From Panicum virgatum (lineage: Eukaryota; Streptophyta; Magnoliopsida; Poales; Poaceae), in the NCBI RefSeq assembly GCF_016808335.1, contig NC_053147.1, positions 19,330,913 through 19,394,912 on the forward strand: DNA of 64,000 nt. Direction: 5' to 3'. The notes beneath the pieces are model-generated. The model was not told the DNA's origin. It made no database searches and was given only the letters and a program-made list of their open reading frames with translations. Shown piece after piece: positions 23,500 through 35,800 of this stretch; the first letter of the stretch is position 1, and each line of letters opens with the position of its first letter. Both the position numbers and the translations under genes were made by a program.

Positions 23500-25500
23500 T
23501 GAAGCGCCCCGACCCAAAGATCAAGGCTAAACTATGTATTAATTACCGAATAAGGTCTCCGGCATAATACATGTTACATCAAGTGGAGTCCAGAGTCATA
23601 CAGAGCTTTATTCAACATGTACACGAGGGGTAAAGCGACAACACAGAGCTACACAGAACAACCATCGGATAACGACTAGCATGACGACATGGAGGACTAG
23701 CTCTTCATCCATCACGGCTCCACTCGATCAGCTTGGGTGCGGACACGATCTACTCGTAGTCTTCTGGCACAAAGTCAGGATCCTCTGGAGAAAAATCAAC
23801 AAGGGTTGAGTACAAAAGTACTCAGCAAGTTCCACCTCACCCTACGGGAGGGGAATGACATGCACGACACACATTAAGCACAATGCAATAGCAATGCAAC
23901 TAATGGTATGCAACCCTTCCCGACACAACCCACAGTAGGTAGCTCACTAGTTGTCAGGACCACACCGTAGCCTGTCCATACCTTGGACACGGACCATTCG
24001 AATGGATTATACACTCTGTAGAGGTCGTACAGTGTACCCACATGCTCGACTGCCCGAACGGACAACCGACATAGCCGACACCCAGCCGGGGTCTCGCCCC
24101 AGCCCGGCCGCACAAACCCTCGGGCCCTGACCCCAATGGTCTATACCCGTAAACCATCCCTGCGACTGTTAGGCTAACCAGTGGGATTAGGTTAAGTCCG
24201 GCCCATACTAGAACATGTGGTCGTACTAAAGTAAGCTAGGTGAGATCTCAAAACAACTCGGTCCTTATGGTTCACCAGGGCAGCAACCATCCCTCAACAT
24301 GTCAACTCGAGCCTACCACCACGGTAGCACTCACCTGCCAGTCTACCACCACGGTAGCGCCGGCTCCAGCATACCCAGCTGCCCTAGCCTCAGCCAAATC
24401 CCTTCATATCCTAGTCTCAACTCTGGATATGCATAACTACTCATGCATGTATGAGCACACTCAATCACTCAAGTACCGGTATATGTAATTGATCCTAAAC
24501 CAGGGCTACAACTAGACATCCTCACATGGATGCAACCGCTCACGTAGGGGTCGATGAAACTTGCCTTTGCTTTCGTACGCGTCGGCGGCGGCGGCTTCCT
24601 ACTCGCGGTATGGGTCTTCTGGCTCCTTGGCAGGCTCCTCCTCGGTCACTCCGTGATCTACAAGTGAAAGCAGCACAACCGGCAAACAAACACAAGCAAG
24701 CAATAAGCTCAAATGGAGATGAAAATAGGAGGAATAGATAGTATATGATTTGAGGAGAGTTTAGGAAAAGAGTTACGTGTAAAGGAGTAGATATGAAGGA
24801 GATATTAAGTTTACAGTATTGGTCGGTATTTAATTCCGATAATAGAATAATTTGGATTAAGTGTTCACGGCCTGGTGGGTGTTTTGGGCCTTTATTAGTG
24901 TTGTGGAGTTAATGGTCGGGGAGCTGCCTGCCATCTCACCTTGGCGCGGAACAGCTCGAGGAAGAGGGTCAACTGTTGGAGCTTCGTCTCGTGAGTGAGC
25001 TGGGTTCGTGAGGAGTGGTTCAGCTAGCGGAGCGAAGCGGCTCGGTGTGCTTGGGCTGGTGACGGGGCTCGTCACAGCCTCACTCCTTTTATAGGCGAGG
25101 AGAGCAGCAGCGGCGTCGCGCAGGGACGGGCGATGGCGTGGGCTGTGGCAGCTCGTCGTCAACGCGAACAGTGGCAGCATTGAAGGCGCGAGCGTCGAGG
25201 TGGCAAAGCCGGCGAGGACGCTGCAGCGGCGTGGGCGAGGTGGGGACGCGGAGGTGGGCGGCACGGCGTGGTGCCGGCGGCAGTGCGCGGTCCCGTCGTG
25301 GGGCCGGCGTGTCGCGCGTGTGTGAGCGAGAGCGATCGCGGGTGGGGACGGCAGGGAGGGGCGTCGGCTTCGTTTATAGACAAGGTGAGGCGGTTCGCGC
25401 GGCGGAGAAAAAAATCTCGGCCGGCACTGTGCGCGACGACCCCGATTTATGGCGAGGTGGGTGCCGCCATATTTGCATGACGGTTTATTTAATATTGTGA
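23500..25500 (-). repeat. T2 5' LTR (right boundary approximate)
   Basis: Starts tgaagcgccccgacc on the + strand, like T1. It contains the hairpin (23807-23830), mini-exons B (23750-23784) and A (24565-24657), a TATA box (25087-25093, minus) and a GC-rich block (24900-25450). The terminal gatgttaca expected at the right end is not found, so the end is truncated or too diverged to see. Confidence 0.7.
23750..24657 (-). other. Putative mini-exons A and B (T2 LTR)
   Basis: A: 24657-24565 (93 nt, divisible by 3), acceptor CTTGTAG, encoding HGVTEEEPAKEPEDPYRE, one TAG, then EAAAADAYESK. It ends AAAG|GCAAGTT. B: 23784-23750, after 'tttttctccag', encoding DPDFVPEDYE and a stop. Phase is identical to T1. 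In the DPDFVP codons the differences from T1 are third-position silent changes. Confidence 0.4.
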
Positions 25501-25861
25501 GCACTCTTGCCGGCTTCCAGGAAATGGAGTGAGTGCTGCCATGACGGGTCATTTCAAGGTCAATGGTGTGGGTACTCTGTGGCTTCCAGGGGATGATGAA
25601 GTTATGGAGAAGGAGGAAGGCGCTGTCATGATTGTCTGGGAATTATGGCGTGGTACGGTGACTCGAGAGCCTTCTATGGAAAGAGACGAAATGATTTTTG
25701 TAGGTGCAAGCATGCGTATGCTGGTTACTGAAGGGAACGAATGTACTAACGCAAGACAAGAGTACAAAATAGTTTGCCTAGTAATTATGTAATACCTCAT
25801 ATGACATTAGTATTATTTTATGTTACTAGTTTAATTGCAACATAAGTTTTATTTTAGTGAT
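25500..25861. other. Unassigned stretch between the T2 LTR and a Copia LTR
   Basis: Moderately AT-rich. An 87-codon open frame on + (25529-25792) has no recognisable family and no promoter. It may be the distal part of the T2 LTR or older flank. Confidence 0.4.
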
Positions 25862-26015
25862 TGTTGGAAATTGAGGTGGCCCTACTAAGTTGAGGATCTA
25901 CACCAACTCACTTCAGAGTCGGTCAGCTTCTAGTTACTTAGTGTACTGGGTCCTTTTTGACGGCAGAGCCGCCTTTTGCTTCCGGGAGGCAGAGCCTACC
26001 AACAGATGAAGCTGG

Positions 26016-26602
26016 TGTTGGCGCAGAACTAGGGCCAACACACAAAAACACTTGAACGCGCAGCGAGCGATGGCACAATGCAGCGCTGATGCTCAGACCG
26101 GTCAGACCGGTCGGGTATACCGGTCAGACCGGTCGTCGCCGAGCAGGCCGGCGGTGAGACTAACGAACGTCGCCCGGGAAGGACCCGTCGGGGCAGGCGC
26201 ACGTAGGGTTGTTCTAGGATCGGCAGGCCACCTAGAACGCCCTCAATCGACGTAGAGAGGATGGAGGAACAGCAAATAGTAGATTGGAAAAAGCTAGGGC
26301 AAGAGAAAAGTAAAAAGATAAAAGTTGTATTGATTTGATCGATTGGATCCCTAATCGGCCGTGACCCTTTATATTTATAGGGTGGGGTGGACTTATCCCG
26401 CAAGAAATCCTATTACAAGATCTAAATCTATTAAAATCCCTAGTTGTACTCGGATTCCACTTGGACCGGTCAGACCGGTCGACCCTACCGGTCAGACCGG
26501 TCGACTGCTGCCGAACGGACTACAGCGTTTGACCGGTCAGACCGCTAGGGCGTACCGGTCAGACCGGTCGGTATTGTCGAATGCCAATTTTGGTTGTCAA
26601 CA
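26016..26602 (-). repeat. 3' LTR of the gag-only element, with ACCGGT arrays
   Basis: 587 bp, tgttgg...gtcaaca. It contains three clusters of ACCGGTCAGACCGGT (about 26096-26135, 26463-26505, 26531-26571). The first cluster has one 9-bp unit more than the other LTR. Confidence 0.9.
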
Positions 26603-26707
26603 TATGCCCCCCTGTTCTTTGGCAAAGCTTGCGTGCCAAAAAACACTCTTCTGAACCAAAATTGTCTAAGGGCGATAACGATTTATCGGCCGTATCTTGC
26701 TTCTTCC

Positions 26708-27202
26708 TCAAGTTGATGATGAAACAACTTGCTTGGGCTTCCATACCTGCTTCATGGTCGCTGAACTTGTCGGTATAACCTCTGCTTGCTGTTCCATGGA
26801 CTCTTTCTTGCGCATCCTTTGCAGCCTCCTCTTTTGGGTGTGAGACAAACATGAAGGACACCACTTCGGTTGTAGATATTTTGAATCTTGTTTTATGTTC
26901 TTCTCACACTCCTTGCTGCAATCAATGTTCTTTTTGACTAGATTATCGCTAATCGGTCTTTGTGAACCAAAGCTTGGATATATAGGAGGATAATGAATAT
27001 AATATGACTGCATGTGCATCCTACTATAATCCAAAGGCATATAACAAGGATACCAGCAATACCATAGAGAAATCGGTCCATTAAATGAATTACCTTGGCT
27101 CAAACTCGATTGCTCTTGAGACGATGACGGATTTGTATCCTTGACTTTGTCCGGCCGTTCCCTCTGCCTTTGGACGACTCCTTTCTTCTCATATTTGGCC
27201 AA
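26708..27202 (-). pseudogene. C-terminal reading frame of the gag-only element
   Basis: 164-codon frame. It opens basic and Ser/Gln rich, then a Tyr/Pro-rich middle (YCWYPCYMP, YYIHYPPIYPSF), then KWCPSCLSHTQKRRLQRMR, a Cys/basic segment I recall from grass non-autonomous retrotransposon proteins. It lies downstream of gag in another frame. The ATG at the start may not be real; the frame is probably the broken 3' end of the gag ORF. Confidence 0.6.
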
Positions 27203-27493
27203 GAGTTCTTTAAAACTCGGCCTTTCTTTTTCTTTCTTGTTTCTGGAATTATTTCCAGAAATTCCAGATCGACCGGTCAGACCGGTCTCCAGACCGGTCA
27301 GACCGGTCTGAGTAGACCTGGCGCCCTTCTTCTATTCTTGCCCCCCGAGCGTTGAATTCTTCAATGAATCTTCAGGAACCTTCTTTGCTGGAGCTTCCTG
27401 ATGAGATTTCGAAGGCTCAGACCTTTCTTCACCAATGATTATATTTTTTTCTTTTGTTGATTTGGCCGAATTAACACTTTAGGATTACTCAAT

Positions 27494-29212
27494 TCAAGCA
27501 CATGTGTGTGCAGGGAAAGGATTCTGATCCACCTTCATTTGTGGAACAATTATTCGGCCTTCATTAACAGCCGATTGAATCTGTCTCCGAAGCACATTAC
27601 AATCATTAGTCGCATGAGAGAAAGTATTATGAAATTTGCAATAAGCTCGCCGCTTTAATTCTTCAAGCGGCGGTATGACATGCGACATCTTGATGTAACC
27701 ATTCTTATTTAATTCATCAAATATCCTCTCACATTTGGATACATCAAAAGTAAATCTTTCTTGCCGATCTTTAGGAATCGGTTTAAGAGAACCGCAAGCG
27801 CAAGGTTTATCATTAGAGGACCAAACAAATTCAGCGGTATAAACATCTTTACCTTCATCGTCCGAACAATTGGAATCACACCCGAGCACATAAACAAGAC
27901 GATTAGGTTTTTCATTGGACTTTTGAGAATCTCTAGCTTCTTTAGCTCGGCTTTCATTAGCCAGAGCCTTTTGTAAGACTTGACTAACATCTAGAAATTC
28001 TTGCCCCTCTAGCTTTGCTTTATGAAAATCAAGTAAACCAGCAAAAGCTAGATCAGCTAAATCTCTATCAGAAATTGTCAAACTATAACATCGGTTTCTA
28101 GTATCTCTAAATCTTCTAATATACTCAGAAACACCTTCATGTATCTTTTGCTTAACCGATGTGAGATGTGACAATTTCAATTCAGTTTCACCACTAAAGA
28201 AATAATCATGAAACTTCTGTTCTAAATCAGCAAAAGTGAAAACTGAATTGGGTGGCAATGAAATAAATCATGTAAATGCAGCACCCGATAGAGATAAAGG
28301 AAATAACCTCAATTTGTAAATATCATTAGTGCTAGCTTCACCACATTGTATAATAAATTGACCTATATGTTCCAATGTAGTTCTACTATCATCACCAGTG
28401 AATTTAACAAATTCAGGAATTTTAAACCCTTGAGGATATGCAACATAATCATAATTCTCAGGGTATGGCCTTTGATAAGATCGGCATTTGGCTTTAGGCT
28501 CTATACCAAAAGTTTGCCGAAATATCTTAATCACCTCCTCTTTGATACTACCTGATCCAACATCATCGGCGTTAAGCCGATTTGTGATCGGTGTACTACC
28601 AAGTTGAGCAAAGTTCGGCAGTGTGGAATGTCGCAACGAACTTGCTGCCCCATATGGCACATTGGCATGAGGTGATGCATTATAATTAATTCGGCTTTGC
28701 TGATTAGCCGAATTAGTCACAATAGCATTATTAGTTGGAATTGCCGAACCACGAATTGCCTTATCGATATTAGATGTAGATGCATTATTACCGACTGACT
28801 TCATACCAAGATGTATTTCAATTCGGCTAAAGAGATCATCAAACATATCATGCATATTTTGACCAATAAATTCCAACTTATTATTCACATGAGAAGAAAC
28901 AACATCATCTATAGCATTAACTATTTCAGAATTAAGAACGGGCTATTCGCTCTCATCGAATTTTACCTCAAACTGTGAAGCATCGAAACCGGCATCCGTC
29001 GTGACCTTCCCTTGTCGGTCGATGGAGAAGTGTGAGATGTACTGCTTCATGGCTTCTTCCTCCAGCTTCTGGATCTCCTTCTCCTTCTCCTCTCTGATCT
29101 TCTTCTGGATGTCATCAAGAGCCTTCTGTTGTTCGGCCGAAAGTTGCTGAACAGTCGGCCTTTGGATGTTGGCGGCATCAACATCACCAGGTTTAGGAAT
29201 TTTACCGGCCAT
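27494..29212 (-). pseudogene. Gag of the Tat-like element, broken
   Basis: ATG at 29212, 44 bp from the 5' LTR. The N-terminal region is charged (EKEKEIQKLEEEA) and a second block is Asn/Ser rich. The retrotransposon Gag domain runs from FKIPEFVKFTGD through FADLEQKFHDYFFSGE. A Cys/His segment YCKFHNTFSHATNDC follows. Stops: TAG at 28943-28945, and a TGA at 28268-28270 at a Trp position. The frame is lost near 27515. No protease follows. Confidence 0.85.
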
Positions 29213-29255
29213 GGCAGCCAATTAATTCTTTTCCCCAGCGGAGTCGCCAAAAATA

Positions 29256-29833
29256 TGTTGGCGCAGAACTAGGGCCAACACACGAAAACACTTGAACGCG
29301 CAGCGAGCGACGGCACAATGCAGCGCCGATGCTCAGACCAGTCGGGTATACCGGTCAGACCGGTCGTCGCCGAGCAGGCCGGCGGTGAGACCAACGAACG
29401 TCGCCCGGGAAGGACCCATCGGGGCAGGCGCACGTAGGGTTGTTCTAGGATCGGCAGGCCACCTAGAACGCCCTCAATCGACGTAGAGATGATGGAGGAA
29501 TAGCAAATAGTAGATTGAAAAAAGCTAGGGCAAGAGAAAAGTAAAAAGATAAAAGTTGTATTGATTTGATCGATTGGATCCCTAATCGGCCGTGACCCTT
29601 TATATTTATAGGGTGGGGTGGACTTATCCCGCAAGAAATCCTATTACAAGATCTAAATCTATTAAAATCCCTAGTTGTACTTGGATTCCACTTGGACCGG
29701 TCAGACCGGTCGACCCTACCGTTCAGACCGGTCGGCTGCTGCCGAACGGACTACAGCGTCTGACCGGTCAGACCGCTAGGGTGTACCGGTCAGACCGGTC
29801 GGTATTGTTGAATGCCAATTTTGGTTGTCAACA
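29256..29833 (-). repeat. 5' LTR of the gag-only element
   Basis: 578 bp. Begins tgttggcgcagaac and ends ggttgtcaaca on +, flanked by gctgg. It is 9 bp shorter than the other LTR because one ACCGGTCAG unit is missing from the first cluster (about 29335). Confidence 0.9.
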
Positions 29834-30365
29834 GCTGGCTTTCGGGTGGCAGAGCCAACCTTCGATGAAGCCCAGACCCTTTTGTGATCCCGGGTGACAG
29901 AGCCAACCTTCGATGGATCACAACTTATACACTAAGTACTAAGCTTAACCGGGAGACTAACACTTATAAAGACACTTACCTTATTGGAGCAACAAAGTTA
30001 TAAAGGAACACACACCTTGTGGTGGCTAACCTAGCACACTCTACCTATGCTCACTTCTACCATGCCCTTGGATGTGTGTGGGATGGAGTGGAGTAGTATG
30101 GCATGGCAAGGGGTGGCACCCTCCTTATATAGGCACCCATACCCTCTTGGATGAGTGACACATGTCACACTCTAGGAGGTTCCCTACAAATATCTATTTC
30201 TAGAAAATTCTAAATTTTACAATGACAAGAAAATATCCAAGCTTCATGTCTTCTTATGATTCTTTGTGGAGCATTCTAGAACCTTGTCATGGTGAACAAA
30301 ATTATGCCATGGTTTATCCTTATTTTTATAGAACCTTCTAGAAGTTTGCATTGTATATTTCAACA

Positions 30366-31657
30366 CTCCCCCTTAATAGTGATGAAAACTGGGATGTTAC
30401 ACGCCGCTACGTCGGCGGGCGAGCCGAAGTGGTCGTCAATGACGGGGGTTGCCGCCGCTACGCCGGCGGCCAAACTGAGATGCTGTCGATGATAAGGGGT
30501 GGCGCCGCTCTGCTGGCAGCCGAGCTGAGGCGGTTGTCGATGCAGAGGGGTGGCGCCGCTCAGCCGGCAGTCGAGCTGAGGTGGTTGTCGATGCAGAGTG
30601 GTGGCGCCGGACCGAGTCGACGTTGTAGCAGTGGATGGTAGATGAAGTGGACGATCCGTGGAGGCAAGACAACACCCTGTAGCTTCCTAGCTTCTCGCCA
30701 ACAGCAAAGTGCCCTTGCACTTATGGCAGCCTGGGCTTGCATGGAGGCACGAAGCTCGTACTCACGTGCCAAGTTGCAGATCGGCTCCTTGGCTCTGTGC
30801 ATGCAACCCCTCGGCCATCGGCGTGACGGCGTCTTGCGGCAGCTTGGTGCCGGCATCCACTCGCCGACACGGCGTCGCTCATCATCCGGGCGTCTGCGCG
30901 GCGGAGACACCGTCATCGTTGGCTTGGCGCCAGACTTGATCTTGTCGTGCCGTGCCTCGACGGCCGCCGTTGCCGGTCCAGTGGCCGAGCTTGTAGGCTT
31001 GACAGGAGGACGAGGTCGCCGGCGGCTTGGTGCAAACGATGAGGAAGACGAAGATGATGGTGGGGGCATCGCCGGTGTGGTGCCGATCGACCAGCAAGTC
31101 GTGGATGGCAGCCTCGTAGTCGTAGTCCATCTATCACCCCTCTCTCCGTGCATGAAATCTGTGAAGAAAAGAGAGAGAGAGAGAGAGAGTAGAAGATCAA
31201 CCTACATCTCAGCTTTGCTTTAAGATCGATCTTCCTTTGCTCTCCGGCACCATGCCCGGCGGCCGAGCGGTAGACGGCGTCCTGGTGGCTCTTCCCCCGT
31301 GGCTCTTCTTCTCCACTCATCAGGGCGAGCAGGATGTGCCATCGTCTACACCTTGGATGGACGGGGGTGTGCCTCTCCCTTGGATAAGATGGCAAGCTCG
31401 ATGGGGACGATGGTGGGCGGCGATCTCTCGACTCTGGGGCGGGCGGCGATCTGATGATGGACAACGAGCTCGCCGGCCTCCCTGGCTTCTCCGCTCGTCA
31501 AGGCGAGCAGGAGGTGCACGGCGTCGGCATGGCGATCGGCTGGGGCGCGACTCGCCCCCTCGCTTCCTGGCCCGGCTGCTCCCATCTAGGAAAAAGAAGG
31601 CCTCCCTGGCTGAGACGCACGGGGTCTTTATATAGGCCGGACCCTGCGTGAGGTGCT
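30366..31657 (-). other. GC-rich unidentified region, possibly a captured gene inside a Copia element
   Basis: Read on minus: a TATA box 'ctatataaagacc' (about 31627-31637), a GC-rich leader with no long clear frame, a (CT)n tract ending 'cttttcttcacag' (about 31158-31190), then ATGGACTACGACTACGAGGC and three overlapping open frames (longest 197 codons, 31153-30560). It ends in a 51-bp minisatellite and 'gtaacatcccag', just before the Copia purine tract. This looks like promoter, exon, intron, exon on minus. I recognise no protein family. It could be the internal part of a non-autonomous Copia element or a transduced host gene. Confidence 0.35.
30398..30607. repeat. 51-bp minisatellite, four units
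   Basis: Four tandem units of 51 bp, each with a 'gccgct...gccggc.gccga.ctgag...tgtcgatg' core. Start points are about 30398, 30447, 30498 and 30549. As 51 is divisible by 3, the open frames on both strands show 17-residue repeats (on minus SASTTTSARLPAERRHP). Divergence increases toward the Copia LTR side. Confidence 0.75.
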
Positions 31658-32809
31658 TGTAACGAACATGGCACCATTCATTCTATTTCGAGTGATTTTG
31701 GTGATCGTATGACAACATAATCAATGGGACTAATGGTTTTGTTGAGTGGACATTTCTAGATCCCATGGATGATGTACAAAGGCCATGCAAAGCAAAACAC
31801 GAAGAAAGAACTCAAAGAAACGCTGAATTGGACGAGTTCTACTGAAATCAGTAGCACCGGAAGAACCGATGCCTATAGCATCGGTGCATCCGATGGTTGT
31901 CGGAACATCCGACGGCCTGGCTTTGGTGCAAGACTGAGTGCCTCTGGAGATCAAGTGAAGAAAGAATGAAGCACCGGTTGAACCGACGGTGTTAAGAGAA
32001 GCGTCGGTGCATTAAACGTACTATGTTCCAGAGACGTTGTCAAGCGTGCAGCAGCCAAGCCTTCAGCACCGGTTGAACCGGTGGTGCGTCGGAGCAAGGC
32101 GTCGGTGCAATGACATCAGCAAGAGCAACGGCTATCTGTAGATCAAGTGTCACCAGAAGAACCGACGCCTAAGCATCGGATCAACCGATGGTCCCTGAAG
32201 TTACTGCAGCAGTGTCAGAGAAGCCAACGGTTACTTCAGAACACAGAGTGACCGGAAGAACCGATGCTCTATCCACCGGAAGTTCCGATGCCTACGCAGA
32301 AAACTGGCCAACGGGTAGTAATGGCTCTCTTGACATGGTGGCCTATATATATGTGTTCCCCCGGCCATTTGAAGTTTGCTGGAGTCCCAAGACATCACAC
32401 ACACACACACCCAAGAACACCTCCAAGCCATACAAGAGCATAGAGTTCAAATCCTTAGTCCTTAGCACAAGCTTTGTGAGTGTTAGTGCTAGGTTAGTTC
32501 TTGAGTGAGTGATCAAGTAAGGTTTAGATCCTTTGTGCTGTGGTTCTAGAGTGAACCAAACTTGTATCTCGGTGCGCCGGCCTCCTTGGAGCATTAGTGG
32601 CTCGCCGGCAAGTCAACGACTCTCTGGCTTGGTGTGGAGTGGCGTCGACAACATTGTGCGGGGGACGGAGACCCCTCTTTCATGGGCAATCTCCCTTAGT
32701 GAAGATCGGGATCAAGGTGGCCGTGATTGTGTTCACGGAAGAGACTTGATTGCCGGGAAGCAATACTCTTAGTGAGTGCTTCAACAACGTGGACGTAGGG
32801 GCGCCTTTG

Positions 32810-35800
32810 TGTGGCAGAACCACCTGAATTATCCCGGCTCAAGTGTGCAGGCCATCACCAGAAAGGCAACACCGGCTCAAACGCACTTCAAACAGAACAA
32901 TTCTTGGTCTGTTGGGTAACGTCCCGATACAACCATCGGTTCTCGGATCGAACAAGCATACCCCGCACGAAGGCGAGTCCAGAGATATTACAACCACAAG
33001 TTTACAACATAGGCAAAGTAGTGATTACAAACCAGTTCAACCATTATTACAAAACCAACTTTGGTAAAATAGTTATACAAAACATAAGGGTAAAACTTCA
33101 GAGTTTAAACAGCGGAAGATAACACATGACGGCTACAACACGTCGCAAAAGTATACCAAGCTAGCCCAAGCAAGGTATCACTCGTCAAGGTCATTGCCGG
33201 TCGAAGACGTATCCCACTCTACGGACCAGCCAGGAGGCAAAGAGCAGGGATAGGTCAAGCTAGCGATTTGCTCCTCAAAACTCATACCTGAAAAGATTTC
33301 CAACAGCAAGGCTGAGTATTCTAATACTCAACAAGACTTAACCGTCAACGGGTATACTAAACCCACTTTAGCTAGACTATGCAGGGTTTGTGAGGCTCTG
33401 GTTTTCCTTTTGCTGAAAAGCAATAAAGAGTAGATTCTTATTTTCAAATTTTAGCTTTCAAGATTCTAGTAGATTAACCATTCTATGTAAGCAACTACTA
33501 ATCAACTATGGTAGATCTTTAAGCAAGCATCAAGATTAATCATAGTACTGTTGCTCTTATTACTCTGTGTGGCAAAGAGATCAAGCAGTCCCAAACTGTG
33601 GGAAGCAGACGATTCGAATCGAGTTTGTTAACCTGGCCAGGCAGATCTAACACACACGTTTGGAAACACCGTCGGGTCGTTCCCAAACAACCGTTGACCT
33701 TTCTTTCCGGCTTGTGGATAGGAACACTCTCCCCGACTATAGGGCTCTCCCTCGTCCCACAGGGCACTTTCTCTCGTCCCATAGGGCACTCTATACCTCG
33801 TCCCTCATAGTCGTAGTGTTGCGCAACATAAAATAAAACCTATCCCTAAGAGAGAATGTTAGGTATGTCCACTCCCCGGTCCAATCGGATACTAGGCTTA
33901 CCGCGTACCATATTTACAGCATGTGGCTAGTACGTTCAAAAACTTAACCAGCACTACCACACACCGCGACCTTAGCAAGTTCATCAACACAGACGGGGTC
34001 TCACCAAAGGTCATGATATCGAACACGACCCCGTCCATCGTCCTTATATTGATAACAGAAAGTAAACAGTGACAGGCAATCACTCGACTTTTACCGGTCC
34101 TATAAGCTTAGCAAGTAGTCGAACTCCGGTCTAGTGTTCAGTACATAGGTTCCTAGGATCATGCATCTAGGGTTTCAATTCAAATCCTAAGAACTGTAAA
34201 TGCACAAGTAAAAAAAACAGTAAATGATAATAATTTGAAATATAGGTTATGTCCGGGGCTTGCCTTCTCGGTAGTCACTAACTATTTCAGCTCTGGGCTC
34301 TTCCGAACTTTGGTCCGGGGCTTCAGTTAGTACGGCGGTGTTTGCTTGAGCTTCGAGATCACCTCCTTCGGAATCCGGGATCAGCTCGTACGTCCCGTCC
34401 GACAAAGTAGTCGTATCTATATGTAATGCAAGAACAACATTATAAACACACATGGGCAATCGTTTATAGAGTAGTTAAATAACAATTTTAACTACACAAG
34501 GCATCATGATCAACAACACAAGAAAGCTATACTAACTTCATAAAGTGAGTGGTGGTTGATTCCTATAGCAAGCAAACTATGGTTTGCTAACAAATTAGTC
34601 ACTCAGTGCACATTCAGTAATAAAATCAGAAAAAATTACTTTGAACAGAAGGTAAACAGAACAAGCTATCCTGAAAATTTCATGCTAAAACATGTAGGAA
34701 ATTATTCATAACAAATCAACCATTCAGACCACACCTAGAATAAGAATGAATTACACAGGTTAAACTAAAGCAAAACAGAAGCTCAAAATTTAACAAAAGA
34801 CCTACACAGGGATGAATTAGCTACTGTGAATTTTTAATGATTTTATCTACATAGAATTAATTCTGAGAAAATAAAAGAAACATACATCAGATTAGAAAGA
34901 TTCATTTTTAGCTCCTGTTCTAGTCAGGAACTGGGGCTCAAACTTCATGTACAACCTAAAAAATTCAAAAAGATCACTCAGAAATATTTTCATGATTTAA
35001 CACCAGAATAAAATATTTATCATAATTAAAGTTTACTAAACAAACATTAAATCAAATAAATAGCTACACATGATAACTGACCACGAAATGTTTATGGAAA
35101 TACTAGTGTTACAAGAACAAACCACCATAAAAATTTCACTGCAAGACATGTCTTCAATCAATAGTTAAGAAAAAGATAAAACAACTAGTATTTATTTACC
35201 TAGTGACACAAAACCATTTATACAGCAAAAACTTTCAACAAACAACCATAATATTTTGATTCTACTGCAAAGATCTTTGTACAAGGATTCCAAAACATCA
35301 AGATTTGCCTTTTTCTGAATTTCCTATGAATTTCTATAGAATTTCAAAGTTCTCAGCAAAAATTACAAAGGAGCCCTTGCTGCTACTATTCATATGTGTC
35401 ACGGCCTATTCAAATAACCCCCTGGGTTTTCTTTTCTTTCAACCCGAGGTCCCTGGGTCAAGGGGAAGAAGAACAGGGAAGGGGGCCGGCCGAAATCCGG
35501 CGATGTGGGTCGCCGGCGGCGAGGGGAAGGAGGCCAGGGAGCTAGAGGGGACCACGGCGCACCTGTAGAGGGCCTTGTGTGGGGCTGAGGTGGACTGAGG
35601 CGACGGCTCAACGGATCCCGGTGGCCGGCGGCGAGCTGTGTTGACGGAGGCGGCGCTCCGGCAGTGGGAGGGTGTCGAGGAGTGGGGGAAAGCCTCACGG
35701 GAGTAAGGTGAAGCTGTTAGGGTGGTTGGGAGGGGCGGAGCAATACTAGAATGATGGGTCTACGGCGAGCTCGAAGCTCTGGTAACAATGGCGGGTGACG

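Larger units (their letters stand above)
20384..25861 (-). mobile_element. T2: decayed Tekay-like chromovirus fragment
   Basis: Minus-strand element. The LTR begins at 23500, with the Met-tRNA primer-binding site next to it ('tggtatcagagcc' read on minus). Then come one accessory ORF (23355-22498) and gag-pol running left until it is cut in RT at about 20384. RT, integrase and the 3' LTR are gone. The right edge is uncertain: LTR-type sequence is clear to about 25.5 kb and a different Copia LTR begins at 25862. Many stops show it is older than T1. Confidence 0.8.
26016..29833 (-). mobile_element. Gag-only Tat-like Gypsy element, TSD gctgg
   Basis: 3.8 kb with LTRs 26016-26602 and 29256-29833, and TSD gctgg at 26011-26015 and 29834-29838. 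On minus the primer-binding site 'tggcgactccgctgggga' follows the 5' LTR (29256-29833); it resembles the Arg-tRNA site of Tat/Ogre-type elements. A purine tract 'caggggggcat' abuts the 3' LTR. Only Gag-type coding is present: no protease, RT or integrase. It is therefore non-autonomous. About 15 differences plus one 9-bp indel separate the LTRs (roughly 2.5%). Confidence 0.88.
25862..30365 (-). repeat. Copia LTR split by a Tat-like element
   Basis: On the minus strand this reads TGTTGAAATATAC (start at 30365) through a TATA box 'ctatataagg' (about 30125) to TTTCCAACA (end at 25862), leaving out 26016-29838. It is preceded on minus by 'aagggggag', the typical Copia polypurine tract, so it is a 3' LTR with internal sequence to its right (30366 on). 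It contains repeated 'ggcagagcc' units on +. The second LTR is not found. Confidence 0.75.

Noticed and set aside
25529..25792. 87-codon + strand frame as a gene
   Set aside because: No promoter, no family resemblance, and it lies in TE-derived sequence.
25862..30382. Reading the Copia LTR as a solo LTR with TSD gtgat (25857-25861 and about 30378-30382)
   Set aside because: The right copy lies 12 bp past the LTR end, and the 'aagggggag' there is a good Copia purine tract, so internal sequence follows. The match is probably chance.
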